Assembly: GCA_041485385.1 (NCBI GenBank)
Contig: JBGPJM010000021.1
Location: forward strand, 1-40,371
Direction of reading: 5' to 3'
Length of the DNA: 40,371 nucleotides
Origin: JBGPJM01 sp041485385
GTDB lineage: Bacteria; Planctomycetota; Phycisphaerae; Phycisphaerales; UBA1924
Shown: piece after piece, positions 20,633 to 30,400 of the stretch
Layout: each line of letters begins with the position of its first letter
Position numbering within the stretch: the first letter of the stretch is position 1
Position numbers and translations under genes: made by a program
Notes under the pieces: generated by a model
Database searches by the model: none
What the model saw: only the letters and a program-made list of their open reading frames with translations
Told to the model about the DNA's origin: nothing

Positions 20633-22447
20633 TCACCCAATGATCTTGCGCCGCTGGCTGACGTAGTCCCAGAGGACGAAGCGGTCCAGGTCGCGCCCGC
20701 CGGTGAAGAAGACGCGCCCTTTGGTGGCCTGCGCCATCCGCTGGGCGAACTGTACATCCTCGTGAGACTGGGCCCAGTTGGGCAGGAGGAAGATGTTGAT
20801 GCAGATTCCCTCGCGGGCGCAGAGCATGGCCTCGCGCATGGTGGCCTCCTCGGTGCGGGGGTCGGGCGGGTAGAGGAGGTAGAGGTGCTGGTCCTCGAAG
20901 TGAGCGGTGGGAAGGCCGTCGGTGAGAAGGATGACCTGCCGGTTGGGCGTGTCCTGCGCCCCGAGAAAGCGGCGGGCGAGCTGGAGGGCGCGCTGGATGT
21001 TGGTGAAGTGCTGCGGGATCCGCGACTCGGAGACGTTGGGATCGCTCATGTCCGCCCGCAGCCGGACGGACGGGCTGGAGACGCTCACGGGGCGGGGCAG
21101 GAGGGAGGCGATCTCCGAGATGTGGCGGGCCCTGGCGAACGTGTACACCTCGATGAACTGCACGAAGTCGCCCGGGTACTCGGCGCGGATCAGCCCGTCC
21201 AGGGCCAGGCCCATGCGCTTGACGTTGATGTACTGCCCGTCGTAGCGCATGGATCCGGACATGTCCAGCAGCACGCAGGTGGCGCACTTGGGCGTGTTGC
21301 GGGTGAGGTGGATATCGATGTCGCGGGGAGAAGGCGCAAGTGGAGCGGAGAGGCCGAGGGGCAGAGTGGAAGAGTCCGTGGGCTGATCTTCCTTTGCCCC
21401 TTCGCCCCGCTGCCCCTCCTCCCCTTGCCTGAAGATCGCGTTCACCACCGTCTGCGGCACGTCCATGTGCACCACGCTGTCGCCGAACTCGTACGGCTTG
21501 GTCCTGGTCAGCTCGACGGCCCCGTCGCCGACGATGGCGCCCTCGTGCCGGCCCGAGCGTGCGGCCTGCAGCGTGCTGAAGATCTCCTCGAGCAGCCTGC
21601 CCTGGAAGAGCCTGTACGCCTTCGGCGTCAGGCGGTACCCGTCGCGGGTGCGCTCCAGCCCCTGCAACTCGGCCTGCTGGCGGAGGTAGTCCTCGATCTG
21701 CTGACGCAGCTGGTTGAGCCGCTCGATATCGCCCGGGTCGGCGTACTGCGAAAGCTCCTCGAGATCGATGATGCCGATCCGGGCGTTCTTCATCGCCTCG
21801 CGGAGCTGCTCGAGCAGCTTGTCGATGGTCTCCAGCTCCTGCTTGACCTCGAGGGCCTCGGGCACGGTGAGGGGCTCCCGCCCCGTGAACTCGTAGTTGC
21901 CGGCCAGCTCGTCAACCTGGTACTTTTCGCCCAGCCGCTGCATGAGCCGCAGCAGGGCGCGGGCGAAGTCGGAGTGCTCGTCCTTCTGGCGGTACCACAG
22001 GCGCTCCAGGTCGCGGAGCTGCTCGGCGCGAGCGGCCCTGTCGAACTCCGGGCGCTGCTGGGCGGGCGGTTGAGGCGTTTCCTTGAGCTGGCGCTGGTAT
22101 CCCTGGGCCGCGCGGCCTTGCGCGGAGTCGGCCTCGTACTTCTCGAGGATCTTGCGCTTCCGCTCCTCCAGCATCGCGATGAGCGAGTCGATGCTCGGCC
22201 CCAGCCGGGGGAACATCGACGGATCGATCCGCACCGCGCGGGCCAGCTCCTCGTCGGTCAGGTCGCGCGTGTTGCCGTACATCAGCATGTGCTCGAAGGC
22301 GCCGGAGGCGATGTCCGGCGGCGGGGCGGTGGGGGAGGGAAACTCCTTGGGGTCGTACTTCTGGTAGCTGTGGATCAGGCCGCCGAGGGCGGGCGGGGGC
22401 CGCTGGGAAGGAGGCGTGTCACCGGGGTTGTGCCGGGGGTGGTTCAT
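20633..22447 (-). CDS. VWA-domain protein paired with a ChlI/MoxR-like ATPase
   Basis: This is a 604-aa cytoplasmic-looking protein. The N-terminal two thirds is charged and helical (for example DLTDEELARAV, IDSLIAMLEERKRKILEKYE). The C-terminal von Willebrand A domain has the metal-binding MIDAS motif D395-M-S-G-S, with VILLTDGLPTAHF further on. Such VWA proteins work with AAA+ ATPases of the magnesium chelatase/MoxR clade to remodel or load metals into target proteins; the target is unknown. It is the third gene after that ATPase, 20 bases behind the small membrane-protein gene. Just before the VWA fold, residues about 339-374 are an in-frame low-complexity insertion encoded by octamer-type repeats (21326-21430). 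ATG 22447 has no good ribosome-binding site, so the start is moderately sure. Confidence 0.85.
   Translation of the reverse strand: MNHPRHNPGDTPPSQRPPPALGGLIHSYQKYDPKEFPSPTAPPPDIASGAFEHMLMYGNTRDLTDEELARAVRIDPSMFPRLGPSIDSLIAMLEERKRKILEKYEADSAQGRAAQGYQRQLKETPQPPAQQRPEFDRAARAEQLRDLERLWYRQKDEHSDFARALLRLMQRLGEKYQVDELAGNYEFTGREPLTVPEALEVKQELETIDKLLEQLREAMKNARIGIIDLEELSQYADPGDIERLNQLRQQIEDYLRQQAELQGLERTRDGYRLTPKAYRLFQGRLLEEIFSTLQAARSGRHEGAIVGDGAVELTRTKPYEFGDSVVHMDVPQTVVNAIFRQGEEGQRGEGAKEDQPTDSSTLPLGLSAPLAPSPRDIDIHLTRNTPKCATCVLLDMSGSMRYDGQYINVKRMGLALDGLIRAEYPGDFVQFIEVYTFARARHISEIASLLPRPVSVSSPSVRLRADMSDPNVSESRIPQHFTNIQRALQLARRFLGAQDTPNRQVILLTDGLPTAHFEDQHLYLLYPPDPRTEEATMREAMLCAREGICINIFLLPNWAQSHEDVQFAQRMAQATKGRVFFTGGRDLDRFVLWDYVSQRRKIIG
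21326..21430. repeat. Short-period repeats inside the VWA gene
   Basis: Blocks of [GT]CCCC start at 21396, 21404, 21412 and 21420, an exact 8-base period. Next to them is a purine-rich tract (21338-21376) with AGTGGA repeated 26 bases apart. The stretch is translated in frame as a Gly/Glu/Gln- then Pro/Leu/Ser-rich linker. Confidence 0.6.
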
Positions 22448-22467
22448 GGGGGGAGGGAAGGGGGGGA

Positions 22468-22962
22468 TCAGCGGGGCGCCAGCGTCGCCGCCTTGAGCTT
22501 GAGGAGTGGGTGGGTCCGGATCTCCGACGCGTCCCTGGCCGAGAGTGTTCCTTCGGGCATGCTCGTGACCTTGGCGCGCAAGGCCTCCTTCTGCGCCGCC
22601 AGATCGGTCCCGAGCCGGGGTTTGATCCGGTCCACCAGGGCCGCGGCCTGTTTCTTCGTGATCCGCGAGGAACCGTCGGCCTCGGGCGCCAGCAGCTCCT
22701 TGAGCGTCTCCGTCGTCGCCTCGTTGGCCCCCGCCTGCCTGAGGTCGTTCTTGACGGGCGCGGGGTTGAAGCGGGCCACGCCGGCGACCTGGGCCGCGGC
22801 CCCGACCACCAGCTCGATGATGACGACCTGGAAGAGGCGTTGCTGCTGCTTCCTGTCCGCGAACTTCACCCACCCCACCAGCGAGAGGCAGGTCGTGATG
22901 ACCGTGAAGACGAAGGCGCCGACGAAGGTCCAGCCGATGACGAGTTTCATCAGGTCGTCCAT
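22468..22962 (-). CDS. Small two-helix membrane protein in the AAA+/VWA operon
   Basis: This is a 164-aa protein of unknown family. Two membrane helices come first: LVIGWTFVGAFVFTVITTCL (about 6-27) and FQVVIIELVVGAAAQVAGVA (about 39-60). They are separated by the charged loop KFADRKQQQR. The remaining 100 residues are polar and helical (EATTETLKELLAPEA, KKQAAALVDRIKPRL). The start is well supported: GGAG lies 7 bases before ATG, and the ATPase gene's TGA touches this site (11-base gap), so the two are probably translated together. Its place between the ATPase and its VWA partner suggests it anchors or regulates that pair at the membrane, which is inference. Confidence 0.8.
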   Translation of the reverse strand: MDDLMKLVIGWTFVGAFVFTVITTCLSLVGWVKFADRKQQQRLFQVVIIELVVGAAAQVAGVARFNPAPVKNDLRQAGANEATTETLKELLAPEADGSSRITKKQAAALVDRIKPRLGTDLAAQKEALRAKVTSMPEGTLSARDASEIRTHPLLKLKAATLAPR

Positions 22963-22973
22963 GATGGGTCTCC

Positions 22974-24443
22974 TCAGGTCTGGTACTCGATCCTCCCGTG
23001 CCGCTGGGCCCGCGAGACCTTGTCGCTCGCCCATAGGCCGGCGAGCACGAACTCCACGCACGACGCCCGCACGGCGGGGTCCCTGGAAGCGTTGACCTCG
23101 AAGGCCTTATCCCACACCGGGGGCACGCGCTTGAGGAGCTTCTCATAGTGCGCCGAGGGGAGCATGTCCCCGACCTCGACCTTGACGCCCTTGGAGAAGA
23201 TCTCGGAAATCTCGGCGAGCCCGTTCTCCTGCACGTACTCGGCGAAGACGTTCTTGATCGCCTCGGCGCAGATCGAGTCCAGCACCTGCCTCTCGCTGAG
23301 CTGGTGGCTCCCCATCATGTCCAGCTCGAGTTTGCCGATCGCCGAGGAGTGGAAGTGGGCCAGGTCGCTGATGCGGGGCACCGCCGGCCCCCCCTCCCCC
23401 AGGCGGATGGCCCGCTGCCGGGCGGAGGCGACCATGGTGCGGTAGTTGGCGATCGAGAAGCGGGCCGAGACGCCGGAGGCGTGGTCTACGTACTTGCTCT
23501 TGCGCGCGACCGTCGACATCTCCTCGACGATCTCCTTCATGAACCGCGGCACCACGACGGGGAACTCGCCCCCGGTCTCGATCGCCGCCTCCTGCTCCAT
23601 GATGGCGATGCCCGTGTCGCGCTCGCGGGGGTAGTGGGTCTGGATGGTGGAGCCGATGCGGTCCTTGAGCTGGGGGATGACCTTGCCGGAGCGGTTGTAG
23701 GTGGTGGGATTGGCGGAGAAGAGGACGAGGATGTCCAGGTCGAAGCGGATCGGGTAGCCGCGGATCTGGACGTCGCGCTCCTCGAGGATGTTGAAGAGGC
23801 CGACCTGGACCTGGTCGTCGAGGTCGGGGAGCTCGTTCATGGCGAAGATCCCCCGGTGCATGCGGGGGATGAGGCCGAAGTGCAGGGCGTCCTCGGCGGA
23901 CATGCTCGTGCCGGAGATGAGGCGCGCCGGGTCGATCTCGCCGATGATGTCGGCGAACTTGGTGCCGGGGGCGAGGCGCTCGGCGTAGCGCTCCTCGCGC
24001 GCCCACCAGGCGATCGGCGCCCTCTCGCCGTGTTCCTCGAGGAAGCGGCGGCCCCGCGTGGTGATGGGCTTCAGCGGGTCCTCGTGCACGGGGCACCCGC
24101 CGGCGGCGCCGGGGATGTCCAGGTACGGCACCACGGGGTCCAGGAACCGCACCAGCATCCGCATCAGGCGTGACTTGGCCTGCCCCTTCTCGCCCAGGAA
24201 CAGGATGTCGTGCCCGGCGAGGATCGCGTTGACGATCTCGGGAATGACGGTGTTCTCGTAGCCGACGATGCCGGGGAAGAGGTCGCCCCCCCCGTCGCCA
24301 CCGCCGCCGCCCACCCCCGTCCCGCTCCCCAGGCGGAGCGCGCCGATGAGGTTCTCGCGGAGTTCGGTCTTGACAGGTCGAGACCGATAGCCGCTCGAAC
24401 GGAGTTGGCCGAGGGTTGCGGGGAGCGGATGGGCGCCGGACAT
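22974..24443 (-). CDS. AAA+ ATPase, magnesium chelatase ChlI/MoxR-like
   Basis: This 489-aa ATPase has Walker A GEKGQAKS at residues 84-91, as in ChlI-like proteins. The Walker B region reads MHRGIFAMNELPDLDDQVQ, with N-E rather than D-E, followed by LFNILEERDVQIRGYPIRFD and sensor-1 VLFSANPTTYN. A helical lid domain ends the protein. Just before the ATPase core is a run of Gly/Asp (43-53), likely a flexible linker. The motif CPVHEDPL at 117-124 echoes CPMHEEPL of PrkA. These ATPases pair with VWA proteins, and the VWA gene lies two genes downstream with only a small membrane-protein gene between. The operon order is ATPase, membrane protein, VWA. The true client is unknown. A possible -10 sits 5 bases before this start. 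Confidence 0.9.
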   Translation of the reverse strand: MSGAHPLPATLGQLRSSGYRSRPVKTELRENLIGALRLGSGTGVGGGGGDGGGDLFPGIVGYENTVIPEIVNAILAGHDILFLGEKGQAKSRLMRMLVRFLDPVVPYLDIPGAAGGCPVHEDPLKPITTRGRRFLEEHGERAPIAWWAREERYAERLAPGTKFADIIGEIDPARLISGTSMSAEDALHFGLIPRMHRGIFAMNELPDLDDQVQVGLFNILEERDVQIRGYPIRFDLDILVLFSANPTTYNRSGKVIPQLKDRIGSTIQTHYPRERDTGIAIMEQEAAIETGGEFPVVVPRFMKEIVEEMSTVARKSKYVDHASGVSARFSIANYRTMVASARQRAIRLGEGGPAVPRISDLAHFHSSAIGKLELDMMGSHQLSERQVLDSICAEAIKNVFAEYVQENGLAEISEIFSKGVKVEVGDMLPSAHYEKLLKRVPPVWDKAFEVNASRDPAVRASCVEFVLAGLWASDKVSRAQRHGRIEYQT

Positions 24444-24448
24444 ATCCG

Positions 24449-24454
24449 ATCGTA
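24449..24454 (-). promoter_or_regulatory. Possible -10 box of the AAA+ operon (leaderless)
   Basis: On the minus strand, TACGAT ends 5 bases before the ATPase ATG at 24443. No Shine-Dalgarno sequence fits in the gap, which agrees with a leaderless start. Confidence 0.35.
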
Positions 24455-24570
24455 TCGCTGCCGGACGATCGTGCGGAGCGAGCCGTCCGCGCCCACATCA
24501 ATGCCCCACCACAACGTTATCGAAGAGCTCTGCGCGTTCGTGGGGCTGCATCGTCACGTGCCGCGGCCGG

Positions 24571-24576
24571 TAGGAT
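24571..24576 (+). promoter_or_regulatory. TAGGAT: possible -10 box or ribosome-binding site
   Basis: TAGGAT lies 6 bases before ATG 24583. It may be a -10 giving a leaderless mRNA, or its AGGA may be a ribosome-binding site 7 bases upstream. The sequence alone does not decide. Confidence 0.3.
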
Positions 24577-24582
24577 GGGTTG

Positions 24583-25986
24583 ATGCAGCCGTTGCCACCG
24601 TGGGCGTGGGCATACTGGTCCGGCGCGATCGCGCTGGGGGTGATCGGCGCCGGGCTGCTGCTGTGGGCGCTCTTCTGGGATCGCTCACGTGGGCGTCGTC
24701 GCTGCCCGGGGTGCTGGTACGACATGAGCGGGGCACCGGCACTACTTCCTTCGTCGGCTCCAGTTTCCGGCGCACCGGCCGGCGCGTTCAGGTGCCCGGA
24801 GTGCGGGCGCGAGATGAAGAGCGAGCGGCGGCTGAACGGGACTCGTCGTCGGTGGCGGTGGGCCGGTGGCGCGTTCCTCATGCTGCTCGGGGCGTGCGCA
24901 CTCTGGATCACGCCGATCGCGGGCCGGGTGGCGTGGTGGAGCTATACGCCGACGAGCGTGCTGATCCTCCGCGCGCCCTGGAGGGGTGAGTTTGCCAGCC
25001 AATCCGATGGTTGGCTCCGCGCTCGTCTCAGCGACGGCAAGGTCTGGGAGTGGCAGAAGCGGTGGATCCGGGATCGCTGCATGACCCGGCTCGCGACGGC
25101 AAGGGAACCTACGGACCTGAGCCAGGCGATGGACCTGCTCAGGACGATCGGTCCGGACGCTGTGGGGGCCGTGTCGGCGGTGCTCCCCTTGCTCACGCAC
25201 GAGGATTGGGATGTGCGGCTGGCCGCGTGGGTGACGCTCGCCCGGATCGGCGTGCGCGACGAGAACGCCGTGCGGACGATCAACGACATGTTGATGGATC
25301 CGGCGAGCGATGCGATCGTTCGCCAGATGGTGGTGCAGTACCTGACCCGCAACGGCGCGGCGTCCGCCCCGGCGGTGCCGGCGCTGATCGAGGTCATTCA
25401 GCGGCCGGAGCTGCACGCGGCGCAGGATGGCTTTGTCCTCGGCACGGCGACACTGGCACTGGGAAGGATCGGGCCGTCGTCGTCGGCGGCGCTGCCGGTG
25501 CTGCGGGTCATGGCTGATGATCCGACCGAAACGGCGCGACGGCGGTACGCCGCGCTCCTGTCGATCGCGCTGATCACGGGCGATGTGGCTTCCGAGCTCC
25601 GGTTCCATGTGCGGATGCTCAAGAGCCCGGAGCTTGCGCTGCGGCGCGAGGCGATCACGTTCCTGCATGACTATGACATCTCCGAGAACGGCCTGGAGGC
25701 GGTGCCCGCGCTGCTCGATGCGATGGGGGACACGGACACTCAGGTGCACGACGGGGCCGAGTCGGCCCTGCGGGCGATGTTGGCGGCGAACCCGCGTGCC
25801 GGGCCGGCGCTCGCGCGAATCTCGGGAGGAGCGGACGTGTTGATGGCCGAGCGTGCGGCGCGCGTGATCAAGGCGGGGCCGCTTGTGGCGGGCTTTGTGG
25901 GGATGTCGGTGCCCGCGCCGGCGCCGCCGCCCGGCGCGAAGCCCGCTCCCCCCGCGCCGCCCGACACGGCGACGCCGCTTCCGTGA
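24583..25986 (+). CDS. Membrane protein with zinc ribbon and HEAT-like repeats
   Basis: This is a 467-aa protein of unknown function. A first membrane helix (about 13-32) is followed by a four-Cys zinc ribbon: C41-P-G-C44-WYDMSG and C71-P-E-C74. The knuckles are 26 residues apart, with a Pro/Ser/Ala-rich spacer between. A second helix lies near 93-113 (GGAFLMLLGACALWITPIAG). The rest is helical HEAT-like repeats, for example DAVGAVSAVLPLL-x5-WDVRLAAWVTLARIG and HDGAESALRAMLAANP. It ends in a Pro/Ala-rich tail. The CPxCWYDMSG knuckle next to a membrane helix recurs in planctomycete proteins. The next gene is a paralogue of the same design. The TTG just before the ATG is an alternative start. 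Confidence 0.8.
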   Translation: MQPLPPWAWAYWSGAIALGVIGAGLLLWALFWDRSRGRRRCPGCWYDMSGAPALLPSSAPVSGAPAGAFRCPECGREMKSERRLNGTRRRWRWAGGAFLMLLGACALWITPIAGRVAWWSYTPTSVLILRAPWRGEFASQSDGWLRARLSDGKVWEWQKRWIRDRCMTRLATAREPTDLSQAMDLLRTIGPDAVGAVSAVLPLLTHEDWDVRLAAWVTLARIGVRDENAVRTINDMLMDPASDAIVRQMVVQYLTRNGAASAPAVPALIEVIQRPELHAAQDGFVLGTATLALGRIGPSSSAALPVLRVMADDPTETARRRYAALLSIALITGDVASELRFHVRMLKSPELALRREAITFLHDYDISENGLEAVPALLDAMGDTDTQVHDGAESALRAMLAANPRAGPALARISGGADVLMAERAARVIKAGPLVAGFVGMSVPAPAPPPGAKPAPPAPPDTATPLP

Positions 25987-26127
25987 GGGATCGACGCCCG
26001 GGGGTGAGTCTCTCCCAAGTCCGCGGCGTCCATCGCGCGGCTATCCATCACGACGGGCGACGGGTGTCGCCTGAGACGTAATGGCCGAATCGGCAACCGG
26101 GCGCGTGCCCCGCGCGTATGAACCGAT

Positions 26128-27156
26128 GTGACGCAGTACCTCTTCCCCGGCCCTGATTGGGCGTGCTACCTCGTGGGCGCGATCGCCGGCGCGCTCGCGC
26201 TGGGCATCCTCGTCTGGGCGCTCTTGCGCGACCGCTCACGCGGACGGAAGCGCTGCCCCAGATGCTGGTACGACATGAGCGGGGTCCCCCCTTCCTCTCC
26301 CACTCCCTCTCCCCCGGCGGGCGCATCGGCTGGCAGGGCCGGGCTCAAGTGCCCCGAGTGCGGGCACGAGCCGCGCACTGAGCGGGCGCTCCTCAAGACC
26401 CACCGGAGGTGGAGGTGGGTCCTCCTCGCGGCGCCGCTCTTCCTCTATGCGTGCGTCGTGCTGCTCGTGCCGGATGCGCGCGAGAACGGCTGGGCGCACC
26501 GACTGCCGACGGCCGTGCTGGTGCGGCTGTACCCCTGGGCCGACCTGTCCCGCGGCGTAAAACAGATCAACTCGGTCGATCGTCCGGTGCTTATGGAGCT
26601 GCTGCTCCGCACCGAAGGTGGGATGAGCTTGGGCGCCCGACGGGCTCTTGCGGCGAGGTGCCTGCGCGAACTGGGCACGCAGAACGACACGCTGCGGCGG
26701 CGCGACGCGTACGTTCTGATCGGGGCGTGCGGGCGGGGCGTCGTGCCGGCGGGCACGCTCATCGACCTCCTCAAGAAGGAGCGCGATCCCGGCGTGCACC
26801 AGGTCGCGTGGTACACGCTGGTCGCGGCCGCGGGTGACGACATCGCGGCACGGGATCTGATCGGGGCGCGCCTGCGCGAGCAGCCCAACGACTCCGCCGT
26901 CGGGATCATCAAGCGGCTGCCGGACCGGGGCGAGGCGGCCCTCTGGTACGTGCCGGTGCTGGTGGAGCTGATGAAGAACGGGACGCCCTCGGCGCCGTCG
27001 GAAGCGGCATGGAAGATCATGCTCATCGGCCCGGCGGCCAAGGAGGCCCTTCCGGCGCTCGAGGAACTGAGCCGCACCGCGGCGCTCCCCGTGGAGCGTG
27101 CGTATTTCGCAGGGGCCGCGGGGGTCGTGGCGGGGAGGTTCGCGTCCGACGCCTAG
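26128..27156 (+). CDS. Membrane zinc-ribbon/HEAT protein, truncated by an in-frame TAG
   Basis: This paralogue of the preceding gene starts at GTG and runs 342 codons to a TAG at 27154-27156. It has one membrane helix (about 13-33), a zinc ribbon C43-P-R-C46-WYDMSG and C75-P-E-C78, a second helix (VLLAAPLFLYACVVLLV) and then HEAT-like helices. The DRSRGR[RK]RCPxCWYDMSG segment is nearly identical to its neighbour's. Reading on past the TAG in the same frame gives more HEAT-like sequence to 27465. That would make a 445-codon protein, close to the 467 aa of the paralogue. The gene therefore looks broken by a nonsense change, unless the stop is read through or is a sequencing error. A Pro/Ser linker between the Cys pairs is encoded by a pyrimidine-rich repeat (cctctccc twice, 12 bases apart). 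Confidence 0.75.
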   Translation: MTQYLFPGPDWACYLVGAIAGALALGILVWALLRDRSRGRKRCPRCWYDMSGVPPSSPTPSPPAGASAGRAGLKCPECGHEPRTERALLKTHRRWRWVLLAAPLFLYACVVLLVPDARENGWAHRLPTAVLVRLYPWADLSRGVKQINSVDRPVLMELLLRTEGGMSLGARRALAARCLRELGTQNDTLRRRDAYVLIGACGRGVVPAGTLIDLLKKERDPGVHQVAWYTLVAAAGDDIAARDLIGARLREQPNDSAVGIIKRLPDRGEAALWYVPVLVELMKNGTPSAPSEAAWKIMLIGPAAKEALPALEELSRTAALPVERAYFAGAAGVVAGRFASDA

Positions 27157-27465
27157 TTCTTCGCCTCGCTCCTGACCAGCGAAGATCCTTCGCTCCGGAT
27201 CCAGGGCGCGAGCATGCTGGCGTCCGGTGAGCTGACCGAGCGGGGGCACGCGGTGACGGATCAGATCATTTCGGCCTTGGAGAACCCGCGGGCCGATGAC
27301 GACCCGCTCATGGAGCACTTCCTGATCGAGGCGACGCGGATGCGCGGACGCCGAGCGCTCCGCGCAATCCCGATCCTGGAGCAGATCGCGGCCCGCCCGG
27401 GGCTGGACCCCCGCGTGGTGGAGGAGATCCGCTGGCGGATCAGCTACCTCAGGAACCACGACTGA
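27157..27465 (+). pseudogene. 3' remnant of the HEAT-repeat gene beyond the in-frame TAG
   Basis: Directly after the TAG, in the same frame, come about 102 sense codons, starting FFASLLTSEDPSLRIQGASM and ending IRWRISYLRNHD before TGA. The helical, HEAT-like composition continues that of the upstream part (SEDPSLRIQGASMLASGEL). An ATG at 27214 could allow an 83-aa product, but it has no good ribosome-binding site. Its stop abuts the stop of the convergent FtsK/EssC gene (TGATCA, no gap). Confidence 0.7.
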
Positions 27466-30400
27466 TCAACGAACCTCGGGCTCCGCCGCGGGCGTCTGGA
27501 CCCCGGCTTCCGTGACCAGCCCCGCGAGCCAGTGTTCGGTTGGCAGCGCGTACGGCCTGAACTTCTCGACGCCGCCCTGCTCCTCCGTGAACAGGAGCGC
27601 CCGGTGCATGCCCAGCTTGCCGGCGTCGGGAGAATCGATGAGGGCGGTCGAGTCGGCCGCGGACATCTGCAGCAGCACCCGCGAGTCGAACTCGCGCAGC
27701 GCCTGGCGGTCCAGCCAGCGTGAGAGCGTCCCCGCGGTGTCGCACCACACCAGCGTGTGCATCCCCAGCGGCGGGCCGTCGCGGAGGAGCGTGGCCAGGT
27801 GCTGGTCGGGGCGCTGCGCGCCGTCCTTGTCGGAGGGGGAGAACGAGAAATCGTCCTCGGGGCGCTTCAGGCTGCGGAAGCGGTGCAGGCCGTAGATGAG
27901 GAGGTAGACGGGGTCCTGCGGCGCGTGCGGGTCGTTCTGGCGGCGGGCCAGCTCGCCGCCGAGCTGGTCCATGGCCGCGGCCACCTCGCGCTGCCCGGCG
28001 ACCAGGACGCGGTGAGGCAGGGCCGAGGCCAGGCGGGCGAGGTAGCCGGCGTGCGGGTCGTCGGGCGGCGCGCCGTCGAAGATGTACAGGCGCGAGGCGT
28101 GCTGGGGATCGTGCGCCGCCAGAGAGACCATGGAGGTGGCGAGCATCGCGAGGGAGACCTCCTCGCGCTGGCCGACGACAAGGAGGTTGCCCGCGGCTTG
28201 GCGGCGCAGCACCGCGGCCGTGGGATCCTTGATGGCGATGGCGTCGCCGAGCCAGGCGCGGACCGGCGCCTGCGGAGCGGGCTTCTGCGCGCCGGTGAGG
28301 AGGGAGGCGAGCATGTAGTTCCGCGCGATGTCGGCGGGGACGTTCCCCTCGAAGACCGCCTGGCGCTCGGCGTGGACGATATGGTGCCTGCGGGCCAGGT
28401 CCGCCGCGTGCGTGAGTTGCCGCTCGCGCACCTCTTCGGGCAGCCACACGACCTGGAACGGGCTGTTCCCCTCGACGAGCCCGGCGGAGTCGTTATAGAT
28501 GGCCTCGCCGGGGCGGGCCAGCAGCCGGGCGGCGCTGTTGTCCTCAGAGAGGATCAGGTACGAATCGGCCTCGGAGCATTGCAGGGCGATGCGGACGGCC
28601 ATCTGGCCCATGGTGCTGCGGGCCAGCGTGTAGGCGCCGGAGAGGGTCTGCGAGCCCAGCAGGACGTGCACGCCGAAGGCTCGCCCCTGGCGGACGAGGC
28701 GGTCCAGGAGAAGCGAGGCGTCCTGGGCGAGCTTGTCGTCCTCGACGAAGAACTCCTGGAACTCGTCGATGATGAGCAGGATGCGCGGCAGGTGCGCCGG
28801 CGCCCCTCCTCCCCCGGACGGGACCTTCCCGGCGCGCACCGCGGCCCGGTAGCCCGCCAGGTCCTGCACGTGCAGGTCGCGGTACATGTTGCCGCGGCGC
28901 TTGAGCTCGGCGTCGAGCCGGTGCAGGACGGAGAGGCCGAACTCGCGGTCTGATTCGATGGCGACGGCGCGGGCGTGAGCGAGCGAGTGCGTGGCGTAGC
29001 ACTTGAACTCGACGCCCTTCTTGAAGTCCACGAGGTAGAGCTCGACCTCCTCTGGGCTGTACCACAGGGAGAGGCTCGTGATGAGCGCGTGCAGGAGCGT
29101 GGACTTGCCCGAGCCCGTCTTGCCGGCGATCAGGACGTGCTGCGAGGTCCCCTTCCCCAGGGCGAGGTACTGGAGCTTGGTCGCGCCGGCCCGCCCCAGC
29201 GGGACGCGCAGCTCGGTGTCGCACTTGAGCGACCAGAACTCACCGGCGGCGGGGGCGATGACATCGAAGGGGACCTGGACGCGGCTGGAGTCCTTGGCCG
29301 CGGCCCCCACGGCGTGCACGATCCTGGAGACGGCCTCGTCGGTGGGGGGTTGATCGAGCGTGAGTGGCCATCGGGCGAAGTCGGGGTCGTCGTAGATGAA
29401 CGCCCCGTCGGCTGCGCCCGGGGTGGTGGGGCCCGGGGTGGTGGGGGCGTCCTTCTTCCACACCAGGCGAGCGCTCCCGGCCTCGATGTCGGAGAGGGCG
29501 ACGCCCTGGGGGAGCGGCTGGCGAGCGTCGTAGGCGATGAGGGTGTGCACGCCGCAGCGGGCGCCGGAGGCGACGATGCTGGCGAGGCGCTTGGCGGAGG
29601 CGTCGGAGAAGTTGACGGGGAAATCCGCGATGACCAGGAAGCGGTACGGCTCGGCGATCTCCCCGGCCTGGACGTTGTACTCGCCGATGGTGGCGAACTC
29701 ATTGCGGAGGTACTTCTGGATCACGTTCTCCATGTGCTCGGTGAGATCGGTGAGGCGCTGCTCGATGTGGCGGGCCTCGGTCCAGATCTTGCCGCCGACA
29801 AGGGCCTCGTCGTAATCGGCCAGGTGCATGAAGCCGGCGAAGCTCTGGCCGAGGCCGACGGGGTCGAGGATGACGAAGCGGACCTTCCCTGGCGGGAACG
29901 CGGTGAGGAGACGGAGCACAACCGCTTGCAGGGCGGTGATCGCTTGGGCGCGACCTGCCCCGTCGGCCGCGCTCCTCAAGAGCAGGGAGCAGTGGTCGGG
30001 AAGGGCCAGGTCGGCGGGGAGAGGGAACTGGGTGGGGCCGGAGACGAGCAGGCGGGTGTCCTCGGGGACGCCCCCGGGGATTGTGCGGAGGTCGACACGG
30101 AGATTGCCGAAACGGACGTGCCCGGCCGCCCGCTCCCGTGGCGGGGACCAGCGGTCCCAGGCGGGGTCGGACCACGTGGGGAAGAGGGCATCGTCGTTGC
30201 GGTTGAGGGCGGCGACGGCGGCGTGCACACGGGCCATGCCGCGCTTCCACTCGGATTCCATGCGCGTCCACGCGGCGTCGTGGACCCCCTGACTGGCGCG
30301 GACGGTGTCGTCACGGAGCCTGGCGTCTTGCGCGAGCTCGGCCGCGTGGCGCTCCTCGGCGGCGGCGACGCGTGTGCGGCGGCGCAGATCGGCCTCGGCC

